NCBI GenBank assembly: GCA_963924555.1
Contig: OZ004596.1
Span: 5,962,139-6,026,138 of the forward strand
Direction: 5' to 3'
Source of the DNA: Crambe crambe
Lineage: Eukaryota; Porifera; Demospongiae; Poecilosclerida; Crambeidae
DNA length: 64,000 nt
This document shows positions 36,036-48,000 of the stretch, piece by piece (within the stretch, counting starts at the first letter, position 1; each line of letters starts with the position of its first letter). The notes below the pieces were generated by a model. The model was not told where the DNA came from. It saw only the letters and a program-made list of their open reading frames with translations, and searched no databases. Both the position numbers and the translations under genes were made by a program.

Positions 36036-36761
36036 ATGTCTGACAATTGGGCAATGGATTTGGCTCGTGAGGAACAAGTATACTCTTCTCCGGACTCATC
36101 TGTCTCTCCAATTTCTTGGACTTATGGTTACCCTTCGTTGGAGAGTCCTGATGCTTCTTCTGGTTATGAGTACGTCGAGCAAGGAATAATTCCTCTCAGT
36201 GACCAAAACGCCGCAGATGACGGTAAATTTCTTGCAGGTTATTAAAGCTGCAGCATTTATGTTTATTAGAATGTTGTTGCTAGGATATGCAACTTGCTCC
36301 TCCAACTCTCCAAATTCGGCGGATGCTTGCTCAGAGATAGGCCAGGAAGAGACAGATAAGGGAGAACCTAGTACCACCAAACCAAGCCATAGCATTAAGT
36401 AAGTCCACTTAGAATTGCGAGTTTGCACTAATGACTGGTAAAACTATCACATTTTGTGTGATAGAGATGATGCCAAAAAAATTATACGGAATAATACTGC
36501 TAAGAGGCTGGCAAAGAACAAGAATCAAAGACTGAGGGTGTCTGATAGAAACAAAATAATGTGGGAACTCAAACACATCATAGCAGCCAGTGATTTGGTG
36601 CAAGCAAAACCCAAAGGAACTAGATTTTATACAGAGGTAAGAATGTGCTAATAATATAGTATGGTTTTAATACTTTGCCCTCTGTCTTGCAGTTAACGAC
36701 ATTGAAATATGCAAGACTACTCATTCAACAACTGATTGCAAGGAAGAATTCACAGCAGTGA
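36036..36761 (+). CDS. Small protein with divergent bHLH-like C-terminus
   Basis: Four exons (36036-36222, 36284-36398, 36465-36636, 36693-36761) splice in frame to 180 aa. The N-terminal half is acidic and Ser/Tyr-rich without recognised domains. The C-terminal part, from about residue 100, reads NNTAKRLAKNKNQRLRVSDR (basic), NKIMWELKHIIAASDL (possible helix 1), a loop, then FYTELTTLKYARLLIQQLIA (possible helix 2). The order basic-helix-loop-helix and the T-x-x-x-L-K-Y-A-R-x-L-I-x-x-L pattern resemble bHLH transcription factors. The canonical ERxR is replaced by QRLR and the loop is atypical. If correct it would be a nuclear DNA-binding protein of an orphan group. It diverges from CPI1 and converges on PRPF19. 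I do not recognise an orthologue. Confidence 0.6.
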
Positions 36762-36949
36762 CCTATTACTTTTCAAGCCAATCTTATATCACCTCATACA
36801 TATTAATTTCTTAGTTTCGGTACTATGAACCAGAAACTCCATTGAAAATGTGCTTAATTAATTACAAGGACTTTTTAAAATTTTACAAATAACTTTCTTT
36901 TTAATGAATTATTGTTCTATATAGTGCTATTATCAAAATCTGTGTTGGT

Positions 36950-39900
36950 TCAGCTTTGTTGCAGACCGAAATACTTCAAACTACGGTCCATTCCGACTGA
37001 CGCAACAAATGAAGCATTCTTGCCAAAGCGCACACCAGTCACAAGTCCAGTGTGGTCTGTGTGAAAAAGACTACAAATGATGCCCCAATATAAGAAAAAT
37101 TTTCAATGTGCATTCACCTCTGAACGATTTTAAAAGATGCCACTGCTTGCATAAGTATATCCTAGACAGGCACACACACACACAGGATGATGTGACTAAT
37201 TATGACAAGGTCATAACCTACTGTATGTCAGTTCCGGCCACACCCAAGTATGTTCCAGTCTGGTCAAAACTAACACTCTGTACCTAAAAGAAAGAAGCAA
37301 AGATGAAGGAAGGTAAGATAGAGTGGATGTATTTGAACCTGGTAATTCGATTCCAGTTCAATGGTCTTGAAATTTTTGAGTTTCCGCAAATCCCAGAGTT
37401 TCACCACAGAGTCATCAGCAGCAGAAGCCAAGTAGTAACTATGTACCCAATCAAAAATAATATAAAAATGAACAGACTCCATAAAACAAAAGAGAGAGAA
37501 ATTACCCATTTTCTGAGAAAGCTATGCTAGTGATTTGTCCCGTATGTCCAGAGAAATTGGCGACATTGGATCGTCCTTTCAAGTCCCAAATCTTTACAAC
37601 ACTATAATTGGATATCACGTGACCTCATACAAGTAGTGTCATAGCAATCCTCATACCTATCAGAAGTTCCGGTTCCAAAAATAAGACCATCAGGATGGAA
37701 TTGAGCACAAGTAAGAGCTTGTGTACAAGATAAAGAAATTGAAAATGTCTTTCATCAGCATCTTTCTATTATTACCAGTAGCTGCTGAAGGATCATTGCC
37801 TTTACTTATCACACGTCCAGATCGAATGTCAGCAAAAGCCCAATTCTACAAAACACAAACATCAAAAACAATTCCATCATCAATAGCAGTCAAGTTACGT
37901 ACCTGGTCTAGAGAAGAACTCAGCAAGTAGTCACCTGTTGGGTGTAAACTGATTCCAGTCACTGCACCATCATGGGCCTATCAAAACAAAATGTGAGGAA
38001 GTTCTTTCATCCTTCAACACATCAAATGAAGAGTACATACCCTTATGATCTGGAGACATGTACTAGACTCCACCGCCCAGATTCTGACAGTCGTATCGGG
38101 AGAAGAAGTAATGGCGACGTCCTAAACATTAACAGGGAGTGGTGCACATGCCAAATAATAAGTATTTCTTACTTCTTTCGGATGATAAACTGCTCCAGTA
38201 ACCTTCTTTGTGTGACCCTTAAGAGTAGCCACCAACTGTTCCGTGTCTTTCTGAAAGATAACAGCATTCTTGTCAGCTCCACCTACATTATCATGATATC
38301 ATTACGAGCAGGAACTCGGGGGGGGGGGGGAGACTAAACCTGTAAGTGCTCGAGAAGCATCCCCAGAGAGGTCGAGGGCTAGTATTCCGGGTACACTTGC
38401 ACTATGAAGACCCTTTGGAAAAGAAGAAAGAACAGGAAAGACAAATGAAATATGTGAATTGATGGATACTACTGTAGCAGGTGTCCAGTATTGTGGTCTG
38501 TAAGGCACAAGGGTGGAGAGCAGAAAGGGAAGGTACACTATGATCTCCGATAGATGTGGAGATAATTACAATGGGCTGGATCTCAATACAACATTGATTT
38601 TTATCAAGCAAGCTCAGCAGGACAAAACTTGTAACCCCTCTCTTTCTCTCCTTCTCCCAAAGGAGGAGGAGGACATGCCCTCAGTTCTTACATAATATAT
38701 TTTACACATGGTATCTGTGGTGATCTCACTGAATTTGGCTCCAGCACTATGATAATAAAACCACTCACTGGATGGGATGCTATTTGCTCGAATTTGGAGA
38801 TATCTTCAGCTGACGTCAGGCCTTCGGGAACCTTCTTTCCCCTCTGAGAGACCACAAAGAAGACATCTCAATTGGTATTTAAATCATTTATAAAGACTCA
38901 CCTTTTTACGCTCTGCAGTAAGTTGAGAAGCAGTGTCTTGAAGCTAAATAGAAAGCAAGTTAGCAACATAGGCTTAGCTAAGTGCAAAGTTTAAGTGCAG
39001 TAACCACAAATCATCTGATCATTGTAGTTCTTAATTATTAACACCAACATCTGCACACTTCATGTAGACAGGGAACAGCCAGCCAATCTATATCTCTAAC
39101 TCAACAATTATCAGCGGCCATTAAAGTCAGAGCTCCTACCACACAATTACAGGTCTCCAGCCTCCAGGCAACCTAAGTTACCTAGTAACAGGCCAGGCAT
39201 GTAAAATTACATATGCAAAATACATGTACATGCACCACATTGTACTTGTACTCTGTACTTCAGATACACGCTCCAGATATTGGTGGCAGCTACCCCTTAT
39301 CTACTGGTATTATGACTTGAAAAGGCACCTTCTGTTGTATTTCTTCAGTCATCTCAATAGGAGCTTCTTCTGTTTCCATGCTCTCCTGAGCAACTGGCAC
39401 ATCAGCTTGCTACAATAAAATGTTTTGGTCAGTGTGTGTAGTACCACTTTCTTTGGAGGCGTGTGCTACAATCCCTTAATAAAATTATTGAAGGCGAGAA
39501 AACATTACAACTGTGGAGTTCAGGATGGTCATGGGTAGTGGCTTAAAAGAACCATGTCCTATAGCTAGGGAGTAACACAGACCATAGAACCCACCTATTC
39601 CCCTAAACCTTCCTGCATATAATTACATGCATGGTCCACAAGGAACAGGACAGCATGAAATCACACTAGCTAGCTAAATGGAATAAATCTGGTCCCAGTG
39701 ACTTGATGTACCTGAATAGCTCCTGGAGGTGCATATCCAGCTGCTTGGGGTTTCAAAGTTGCCAACGCTAGAAAATAAAGCAAGGGATAAAATAAGCAGT
39801 GCATTAAAATATTTAAAGTGTAAAAAAGGAGTGCATAATTACAAGGGTTCTCTCAGAGGACATGAGTAGAGTAGATATCATAAGTTGGATCATTGAACAG

Positions 39901-40938
39901 CAGTTTCTCCTCATCATTGATACACCCTTGCCCATAACTAGCTAGCTAGTAATTAATGCCCACCTTCTCTTGCAGCAGTGACTTCCTTTGTTAGTCTGGC
40001 TATGACCCTGCAAGCAGCATCATGCTGGTAAAGAGCATGAGACAATTCTAGAATTAGAAGGACAAAAAGGAGAATTTCTCTTGAAATAGCATCACAACTA
40101 GTCATGGAGGCAAGCAATAGTAATCTCAGATGTCAGTCTTTTTCATTCTTCATCAAACGAAAGATGGTATTTTAGTGATCTCATCATTGATTACATAAAG
40201 AGGCTGCCACCAGGTATAGTTATTAAAGAGTCTAACCTTGGCGTACTGTTTGCAGTTGTTGCCTCAAAGTGAAGCTGTGTAGCATGCAACCATCCTAATG
40301 GAAAGGGGGAAAAAATCAACAGACATAAATCTACCCTTGAAACACAGATCTACCCTTAATGGTCAACAAAACAAGTGATATCTCAGCGGACATGGATAAT
40401 ATCAGCACTGACTTCATAACATTATAGCAGTAACATTATCTTCATCACTGATATCACCACTATCAATAATAATTATATTTGGCCAAAAATAATTTTTTGA
40501 GGGATTACAGCTTTCATTTCATCCTGCTTCCCATCACTGGATACTCTTACCCATTCATCTTGCAGTAGTTTGAGGATGGCTGGAATACTTGTAGCTGATG
40601 GTGGTCGTGGCTTGATGAGTGGGTTAGCTGGAATCAGATAGTGTGCATTATTTAGAATATTGCTCCTGGTGTATGCAACAGATATTATTCATCCTATTGA
40701 ATGGTATATTTACTCTTTATTTCCAATAGTTGATCTTCTGTGAGTGGTTCTCCATTTATAGGATCTGACCCATTTTGTTGAATAAATTTGACAATCAATC
40801 TCTTCTCGAAAACGTGATTTGAAACTGGTGAGATAACTGGATCTTCTGGAACTTCATTGGAAACTAAAATAGGAATGAGTACAGAAATATTAGCAAATGC
40901 GGCCTTGTGTTCGACTTACTGGAGCAAATCAGCGCCAT
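36950..40938 (-). CDS. PRPF19: PRPF19 (PRP19), U-box ubiquitin ligase of the spliceosome
   Basis: PRP19 is the core of the NTC/PRP19 complex that activates the spliceosome and acts in DNA repair. About 18 short exons. The start is ATG at 40938 (MALICS), then the U-box (exon about 40864-40715: [20 protein letters not shown] and [20 protein letters not shown]). The tetramerising coiled coil follows: [36 protein letters not shown] and [17 protein letters not shown]. The C-terminal WD40 propeller starts at [20 protein letters not shown] (about 38415-38340) and includes [20 protein letters not shown] (about 37430-37360). It ends with [17 protein letters not shown] at the TGA at 36950. The 5' end is 109 bp from BLOC1S1, divergent. 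One intron carries a run of about 13 G near 38318-38330. Confidence 0.92.
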
Positions 40939-41047
40939 TTCTCTCTGCAAATGCTGCAAAAAAAAGCACGTGGTTTGGTTGAGCAAAAGCCACACCCACA
41001 TAGGTTGGATATCAACACAGCTACAGCTAGCTCAGAATTGAAGGAAG

Positions 41048-41446
41048 ATGTTATCACGGGTGGTGAAAGAGCATCAGGAGAAACAGGCACTATTTAGAGA
41101 GCAGCAAGAAAAGAGGCGTCGAGCCGCCTTGGCAGCAGTCCAGAAGTGCTCGGATGCTATGGTTGATTCCCTCAACTCCAGTGTGGAGAAAGCATATGAG
41201 AACCAAAGGAAGTTGGACCGTGAAGCCAAGGCTCTTCAATCACACTCTGCACGCTACATCAAGCAGACCACACAGTGGTTGAACCTAGTCGAGGGGTTCC
41301 ATAAGAATTTGAAGGGTCTGGGAGACTTGGAGCAATGGGCAAGGACTATTGAGAACGATATGCAAATAATTGTTGCCAACTTGGAGTATGCTTATAGAGG
41401 ATCAGGAGAAGTCCATGTAATCCACGAGGACAAACCCCCTTCATAG
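41048..41446 (+). CDS. BLOC1S1: BLOC1S1 (BLOS1/GCN5L1), BLOC-1 and BORC subunit
   Basis: A subunit of BLOC-1 (lysosome-related organelle biogenesis) and BORC (lysosome positioning). One exon, 132 aa. It opens MLSRVVKEHQEKQALFREQQ and continues KRRRAALAAVQKCSDAMVDS, NQRKLDREAKALQ, KQTTQWLNLVEGF, WARTIENDMQIIVANLEYAY. These are colinear with human BLOC1S1, which begins MLSRLLKEHQ. It is almost entirely helical or coiled coil. The gene shares a short divergent promoter with PRPF19 and converges on DNAAF4, whose stop is 115 bp away. Confidence 0.92.
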   Translation: MLSRVVKEHQEKQALFREQQEKRRRAALAAVQKCSDAMVDSLNSSVEKAYENQRKLDREAKALQSHSARYIKQTTQWLNLVEGFHKNLKGLGDLEQWARTIENDMQIIVANLEYAYRGSGEVHVIHEDKPPS

Positions 41447-41560
41447 AATGGTGCATCTTTTATCAGTGAATATTTTGATCTATTGTGTGTCAACAAATTT
41501 TTATGACCATTGGGTAATAAGTGATATTTGCCTTCAAGAATTAAATTACTACTACTACTA

Positions 41561-42739
41561 CTACTCTGAAGACAATGCAATTTTCAATCTAGCAAAATCT
41601 TCCTTCAAATTGTCATCATCAGGAGAGAGTTTCAAGGCGGCACTGTAGTCCTGAACTGCCAAATCAATCTGACCTTGATTAGCATAAGCAGTCCCTCTTC
41701 TTACAAATACCTTTGTCCTTGCAGCATAGTTGGAAGGAACAACAGGGTAGTAAAGATCCAGGGCCCTGCAGCAATCCATTATGCATTTTTCATGCTCACT
41801 TAGTGCCAGCCAACAAGCAGACCTATTGGAAAATAGTTGGGGTAGGTTGGGGTTGAGTTTCATGGCCTCTGAAAAGGCATTTATTGCTGCTTCATAGTTG
41901 CCAGCTTTGAAGAATTCAACACCTTTGTCCTTCAGGAATTCAGGATTTCTCTCATTGATAGTTTCTCCTGATTTTTGGTCTTTTGGCGTTGAGATCTTGC
42001 GAGCAGCAGCCATCTTAGTGAGCCACTCCTGCTCTTCCTGTTCCTTGGATTCTCTCGCTGCTGTGGGAAAGACTCTTGGAGTGAACCTGACTTCAATGCT
42101 TCCTCCTTTTCTTGGTGGAGGAGGTTTAGCAGCTGAAGACTTCTTCTCTTTCCAAATACTCCTATCACTTCCTTTGATAACTACATTATTGTCAACATTC
42201 TTACTAGAATCAACTCTGATACTCTCTTTTTCTTTCCTTTTTTTCTGTTTCCATTCTTCCAATTCCCTCTCTGTTCGTTCTCTCTCTTGCTTCTTGACCT
42301 GTTCAATTCGTTCCCTTTCTTCATCCTCTAATTTCATCTCTTGCTTGATAGCAAATGTCTGTTCTTCCTTCTTCTTCTTGGCTTTCTGCTCAGCTAGCTC
42401 AACAGCTTTCTTCTGAGCGTGTTCAATAGCTTCAGCCCTTTTTGCAGTCATACGTTCTTTGTCTTCAAAGTCCTCAGATACAAGTCTCCCCCACAGCCCA
42501 CACTTTTCCTTAGATAGGATAAACTTCACCACTCCATTGCCAATCTTAGCTGTGCATTTTTCTTCCAACACTGGTGCAAAGAGGTGGACTTCAAACAGAT
42601 AAGGGGGAAAGTTGACCTTTATGTAGCGATCAGTAGAAAAAATGTCAGCTTTGGTGCTCTTGACGCCCTTGAGAGGTACCGTGATGTTGACTTCATGTTC
42701 AGTTTCTCTCCAAGTGAAGTCCTTCACAACTATAGGCAT
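41561..42739 (-). CDS. DNAAF4: DNAAF4 (DYX1C1), axonemal dynein assembly factor
   Basis: A cytoplasmic co-chaperone for pre-assembly of axonemal dynein arms. Single exon, 392 aa. The N-terminal CS domain (1-85) reads VVKDFTWRETEHEVNITVPL, YIKVNFPPYLFEVHLFAPVL and AKIGNGVVKFILSKEK. A highly charged coiled-coil middle follows (about 110-190, EERERIEQVKKQERERTERE), then the family linker SIEVRFTPRVFPTAARESKE (human IKINFTPRVFPTALRES). C-terminal TPRs include FLKDKGVEFFKAGNYEAAIN and RRGTAYANQGQIDLAVQDYS. It ends at LKIALSSE. Its start lies 88 bp from the divergent SEL1-repeat gene. Presence implies motile cilia, consistent with sponge larvae and choanocytes. Confidence 0.93.
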   Translation of the reverse strand: MPIVVKDFTWRETEHEVNITVPLKGVKSTKADIFSTDRYIKVNFPPYLFEVHLFAPVLEEKCTAKIGNGVVKFILSKEKCGLWGRLVSEDFEDKERMTAKRAEAIEHAQKKAVELAEQKAKKKKEEQTFAIKQEMKLEDEERERIEQVKKQERERTERELEEWKQKKRKEKESIRVDSSKNVDNNVVIKGSDRSIWKEKKSSAAKPPPPRKGGSIEVRFTPRVFPTAARESKEQEEQEWLTKMAAARKISTPKDQKSGETINERNPEFLKDKGVEFFKAGNYEAAINAFSEAMKLNPNLPQLFSNRSACWLALSEHEKCIMDCCRALDLYYPVVPSNYAARTKVFVRRGTAYANQGQIDLAVQDYSAALKLSPDDDNLKEDFARLKIALSSE

Positions 42740-42826
42740 TTTTTCATGTAGAACTTCTTATGGTGTGCATTATTACGAATTAATGTGCTCTATTTAGAGA
42801 GATGCGCATTAATTAAAAATCCAGGT

Positions 42827-44994
42827 ATGGCTCTGCTTTATACTATAGGTAGTAGGAATCTATGGAATTCTCAACGACTGGCAGTCCATAGATGTCTTCA
42901 TAATAGTCCTCTGTCACTCACTGCTACTGCTGGCTTTGGAAATGGCTGGAAAAGGCTGATTTCCAGACACTCTTCATGTACCATCTTTAGATACACCTTA
43001 CCCAAGACTACCTCTACCAATAATGTACACAGCTACAGACCTACTCATACCATTTCATACCCTGTTTGTCTATGGCATCAATGGGTCAGGAACTTGAGTT
43101 TTGGTAAATAGGGTTTTAATGTTCTCTTCCGGTATCCTTAAGATTCCATTAATTCGGCCCCCAGGTGGAGATCAGGAGATTTCTGCAGTCCAACAGGCCC
43201 TTGAAAAAATAACTGAGGGGAAGAATATGAATACCAAGGTGAAGGAGAAGCAGCTGGCCTTCTTCAAAGCCCTTACACAAGATGTCTCAGAACTGACAAC
43301 TGAGTTGATTTCCAAGTTGAACTGTGAGACTAAACGTGAGCTGGAAATGGTCTAATCTGATCCAATTTATTAAATACTGCCATCTTCAGTCTCTGCAGAG
43401 GAGATTTACATTCTAGCAATAGCCATTTTTGAAGCTAGGAATTATGGTAAGTGTGTTGTATCACTCTGTGTATGCAGGGGAGAGAATTTATACACTTTGC
43501 TAAGATGTGTTCTACCTTCTCTCTACAGTCAGTGAAGAGGCATATCTCACAGAACTGGCTGCTTACTTGTTTGGATATTCGGGGGAACAAGGAGACCACA
43601 ATGCTAACTATACCTATGCTCAACTACTCAGAACAGGTGACCTAAACGCACTTTTTAAATTGTTGATTTACTTCCCCCCCTCATAGGCCAAGGAGTGAAA
43701 ATGGACTTAGCTAAAGCTGCTGGAATCTTAACTGATCTTGCCATGAAAGGTCACCCTTATGCACAGGTACATCATCAGTTGACATGCAGTTCTCTTTGCA
43801 GCCACTTTTTTTTTCTTATTTTCTCTGAGCAGTTTGCTTTGGGAGGGATGTATTATAATGGTAGTGGTGTGACCCAGTCCTTTCAGAGAGCCTACACACT
43901 CTACAAGGTCTTATGAAATAGTCTACATTATGACGATGCATTAGAATTCACTGCTCCCCACCATGTACCAGTACAGGTGAGTGCGCAGAATTATGTGCCA
44001 CAAGCTTACAACATTCTTGGTATGTTTTTATAGTACTATACAATGACTTGTGTTCATATCCTTTTTCTTCCTACCTACCCCTCCCCCTATCCCCACCTCT
44101 TACCCCTCCCCCTCTTCTCCCCTCCCCTTCTCCCCATCTCTTCTCCTCTCTCCCCACCTCTTCTCCTCTCCCCCTCTCCCCACCTCTTCTCCCCTCCCTC
44201 TCTCCCCACCTCTTCTTCCCTCCCCCTCTCCCCACCTCTTCTCCCCTCCCCCTCTCCCCACCTCTTCTCCCCTCCCCCTCTCCCTCTTCTCCCCTCCCCC
44301 CTCTCCCTCTCCCCACTTACTCTTATTCAGGAAACATGCATCGCTTTGGACAAGGTGTTAAAGAAGACATCAAACAAGCTATTGAATACTATCAAAAAGG
44401 CTGTGAAATCGGTTAGTAGGGTAGAGAGGTCAGCATTTCTGTACTCAGTCACACATCAATCTTGTGCCCTTCCAGGTGATCCTCTTGCTCACATCAGCAT
44501 GGCTCACTGTTATGCCCATGGCAAAGGTGTGGAGACATCCATGGAAAAATCATTCGAAAACTACCTTGAGGCTAGCAAGTCAAGTATGTTCACTAGCTGA
44601 TCTGATTCCCTCTTGATCACACTGACTGGTCCTCCATAATTGTGCCCTTCCAGATAACCCTTTAGCTCTGTATAACGTTGGAACACATTATTTCTCTGGA
44701 CAAGGGGTCAAGCAAAGCTATGAAAAGGCTGCAGAGTACTTCGAGAAGGCCTCCATATTGGGGTTTTCCCCTGCTCAGGTATGTATATTATAGAGTATAT
44801 AAGTGTAATATCAATGTATCAATTTTCAGGTTAATCTTGGAAATATGTACTACTTGGGCATGGGTGTGGTTAAGAGTAAGGAAAAAGCCAAGGAACTTTT
44901 CAAACTGGCAGCTGACACTGACGAGAATGCCAAGGGACTCTTGGAACAGATAGAATCGGAGGAAGGGGCTGAGAAGGGGGACAAAAAGTTGTGA
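42827..44994 (+). CDS. SEL1-repeat protein, possible mitochondrial presequence
   Basis: Exons include 42827-43103, 43165-43349, 43401-43446, 43529-43636, then about 43688-43767, 43834-43915, 44331-44412, 44475-44583, 44654-44779 and 44830-44994. The N-terminus (MALLYTIGSRNLWNSQRLAV...) is rich in Arg, Ser and Leu with almost no acidic residue for about 90 aa, so a mitochondrial targeting role is plausible. The C-terminal half has six or more SEL1-like repeats: FALGGMYYNGSGVTQSFQRA, MHRFGQGVKEDIKQAIEYYQ, ISMAHCYAHGKGVETSMEKS, YNVGTHYFSGQGVKQSYEKA, VNLGNMYYLGMGVVKSKEKA. These solenoids mediate protein binding. I do not recognise an orthologue; LRP2BP or DELE1-type proteins share the architecture loosely. 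An alternative start lies at 42785. The intron at 43920-44330 contains a long pyrimidine tract. Confidence 0.75.
44062..44322 (+). repeat. 26-bp pyrimidine minisatellite in intron
   Basis: About 260 bp of almost pure C/T on the coding strand, built from 26-bp units of the type CACCTCTTCTCCCCTCCCCC followed by TCTCCC. It ends just before the acceptor (TTACTCTTATTCAG) of the next exon of the SEL1-repeat gene. Long open frames here on both strands are low-complexity artefacts. Confidence 0.9.
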
Positions 44995-45078
44995 ATCTTT
45001 ATTTGTATAAAATGTCAATACTAAGTGATATCATTGTCATCATAAAATAAATAACTTGCATGTGAAATATGATGTGCA

Positions 45079-48000
45079 TCAAAGTTGAACTAATTGGAGT
45101 TCATCATGTGACTCATTGACGTCTGATCCTGATGGATCACTGGTTCCTCTCTCCTTGTCATCGTCTTCTGTGATGGAAGGTGCCCCATCACTGCTCACAT
45201 CTCCACTGTCATCTTTAACAGCAGCAGCAGCAGAAGATTTGCTCAATTTACCACTCTTAGTAACTTTCTTCCCAGCTGCTGCCTTCTCCTTGCTGGCACT
45301 TGGTACACGTCTCTTTTTCTTCTTCCCAGAAGTGACCAATCCCTTTCCAGCTGACGTAACTTCAACATTATCCGATGCAGTCCACTCAAAATGTATCTTG
45401 GAGACTTTTCTTGTGGACTTGACCCACTCTCGGGTGCTAGGGTTCACATCATTACCACTGGTGTCAGTTTCATCATAACTCTGTTGTTTCACTTCTTTAC
45501 TGGGGAAAGAAGGAGGGATATCCCCTTTGAGGTACTGCTCGTAGTTGTCATTTTCTGTCTCAGACTGTGTGAAGTCAAGTACTGTCTCTGCCGTTTCCCG
45601 TGTGTACATTGTGTCGTCGATGGAAGAGATAAGACTTCTCATTGTGCCACTGCTCCTGGATTTCTTGTTATGAGTTGCCTCGTCTTCCTCCAAGGTACCA
45701 GGCTGGAGGGCACGCAAGAACACCTGCCCATTATCACTGAGATAGCCTGGCTTGGTGTAGTCTTTGGTGGCCTTCAGTATGATATGTCGTGTTGGTTTCT
45801 CAGCCATGTGAGAGAGGTCACTCAAGATGGTGGAGAAGCTCGGACGCTCTGTGGCTACAAATTGCCAGCATCGCTGAAGCAGAAAGTACCTGTGGGTTTG
45901 GTGTCATAATGTGAGACAGATGGACAGAACAGACAGTAAGATTCCTCCTCATTTTTATCACTCACAATTCATTGCTGAAACTGGCCAAGAGCTGTGGCCT
46001 CTCTCCGCCCACCATTCTTCCATGGAGTTCATTCACCTCTACGTTTGGGAAAGGGATGCTATTGAAGGTGACCGTGCGGTAGACTAGGATCCCATAGGAC
46101 CAGGCATCACTGCAGACAGAGTAACATTTGTCCCACAAACACTCTGGCGCCATGTCCTGGAGAAAGCGTTCTCTCTCTGAGACCACGTAGTAGTACCCTT
46201 CATGATGCATGCCTGCAGGGCAGGAAGAGGAAGGAGGGGGAAAGAAAGACAAGCAAGGTGTCTTCATTTCAGGAGTAAATCGTACACATCCATTATCTAT
46301 TACAATGAGACATAGGAAAAGTGTCTCACCAGGATTTACTATCTTCACATTCAACCTATCTCCCATCAATATATTCCTTGTTGAAAGGTCACGGTGAATG
46401 AATCCATGATCCGTCAGAAATTTCTAATAGTCACCAAAAACACACACACGGTGACACCAAAAACAAAAAACAAACAAAAAACAACAACTTGAAAATAGTA
46501 AGAAAAGAATTACACATATCATTACCATTCCATCTGCCACTTGCAAAATGATGCTCATTATGTCTCCTGATACATGTTTGTGGTATGCCCCTCTCAGTGT
46601 GCTCCTAACCAACTTAGTGTACCACTCTGGTATTGGTCCTTCCATCAGTGCGACCAGGAAGTCATCCAAGGTTCCATTGGGGATGAATTCAAGCAAGAGA
46701 CAAGTGGGACCACCATCAGTAGTCAGTCCCACCATTGACACTATGTTGGGGTGGGATCCAGCCTGGGGGGGATGTGAAATTTGAACAGGAGTACTGATAC
46801 ACATTATTGTGGTATAACCAGCAAGCTATGTGGAGGTTTTCCTAAATAAAAGGAATTACTAATCGTACGATCAAGGACTGCTACGATAATAATTTAATAG
46901 CCTATTTTTCCCCAATGTTTATGCTTATATGCAGTAACTAATGTGACCTTCTCCTGGAATGCTTTCAACATGTGCGCTTCATTCATTAGCTCCTCATAAC
47001 CCAGTTCTGATTTTTCATCTGGAAATATTAATAATGATTGTCATTAGTTCTTCTCTTATTTTATAACAAGTACCTTTGAGACGTTTGACAGCCACTGGGA
47101 CACTAAGCATTCCATTGATTGGCTGATTGACGATCCCGTGATGGACCACTTTAAAAGTCCCCTTGTGAAGAAGCTCCTCAAAGAGAATGGAATTGAATTG
47201 AATGTCAATGGGACCTTTAAGGTAGTGATTCAAGAATAATAACATCCTATATACATTGCTAAGTTACTTACCTGCAAAGTCTACTTCCTCCACTTGAGCT
47301 TCTTCCATCATTAAAACTTCTTCCATCATGGATATTGGCCTTTGATTGTGTGGTCTTGCTTCTTTCCTTCGCTTGACTGTCATGCAAGCCATGCACACGA
47401 CACCGATCAGTAGCATGACGATGATGACCAGTGAGACCACTCCTATGATCACTCCAAATTGCAAGGTGGTGAGAGTGCCAAATGGGTTGACCGCAACAAC
47501 TGTAGTGACGACACTGCTGGAAGTCGTTGAGGTTGTGGGAGTGGTGGAAGGGATGGCAGCTATCCCAGGGGAATAAGATACAATGTTAAAAGTGGGACCT
47601 ACTCATGTGATATACATGTACTGTGTATTAGGTATAGCCTACAGACTCAATGAGCCACAATGCTCTATATTGTAGTAATATTTGATTGAGTTCAGTGTTT
47701 AATGATCCACTTAATGTTTATGTAAGGCATGGTCAGATCCATTGAGCTTTAAACTTACTGGGGAGAGCCAAAATGATATTAACAGCACGGGTGAGATAAC
47801 TCCCTAGATTGCTCAGAGTGGTCACACACGCATAGTAACCAACGGTGGAGTTTGTCAGACTCTGAATCCGAAGTTCTCCAGACGTGAAGAGGAGGTAATT
47901 TTCAGGATCTCTTTGTGGGTCGAAGAGGGTTCCATTCCTGTACCAGTTACTGCTAACTTCCACGAGACATGTGGACTTGAGGTAAAACTTATTGCCACAT

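Noticed and set aside
38318..38330. Run of about 13 G as a G-quadruplex element
   Set aside because: A single homopolymer in a PRPF19 intron with no flanking G tracts; could also be a sequencing-prone site.
41898..42416. 172-residue frame opposite DNAAF4
   Set aside because: Ser/Phe-rich antisense shadow of the Lys/Glu-rich coiled coil; no domain and fully inside a well-supported gene.
44043..44600. Long Pro/Ser/Leu-rich frames on both strands
   Set aside because: They arise from the pyrimidine minisatellite in an intron of the SEL1-repeat gene; only the exon parts (from about 44331) are real.
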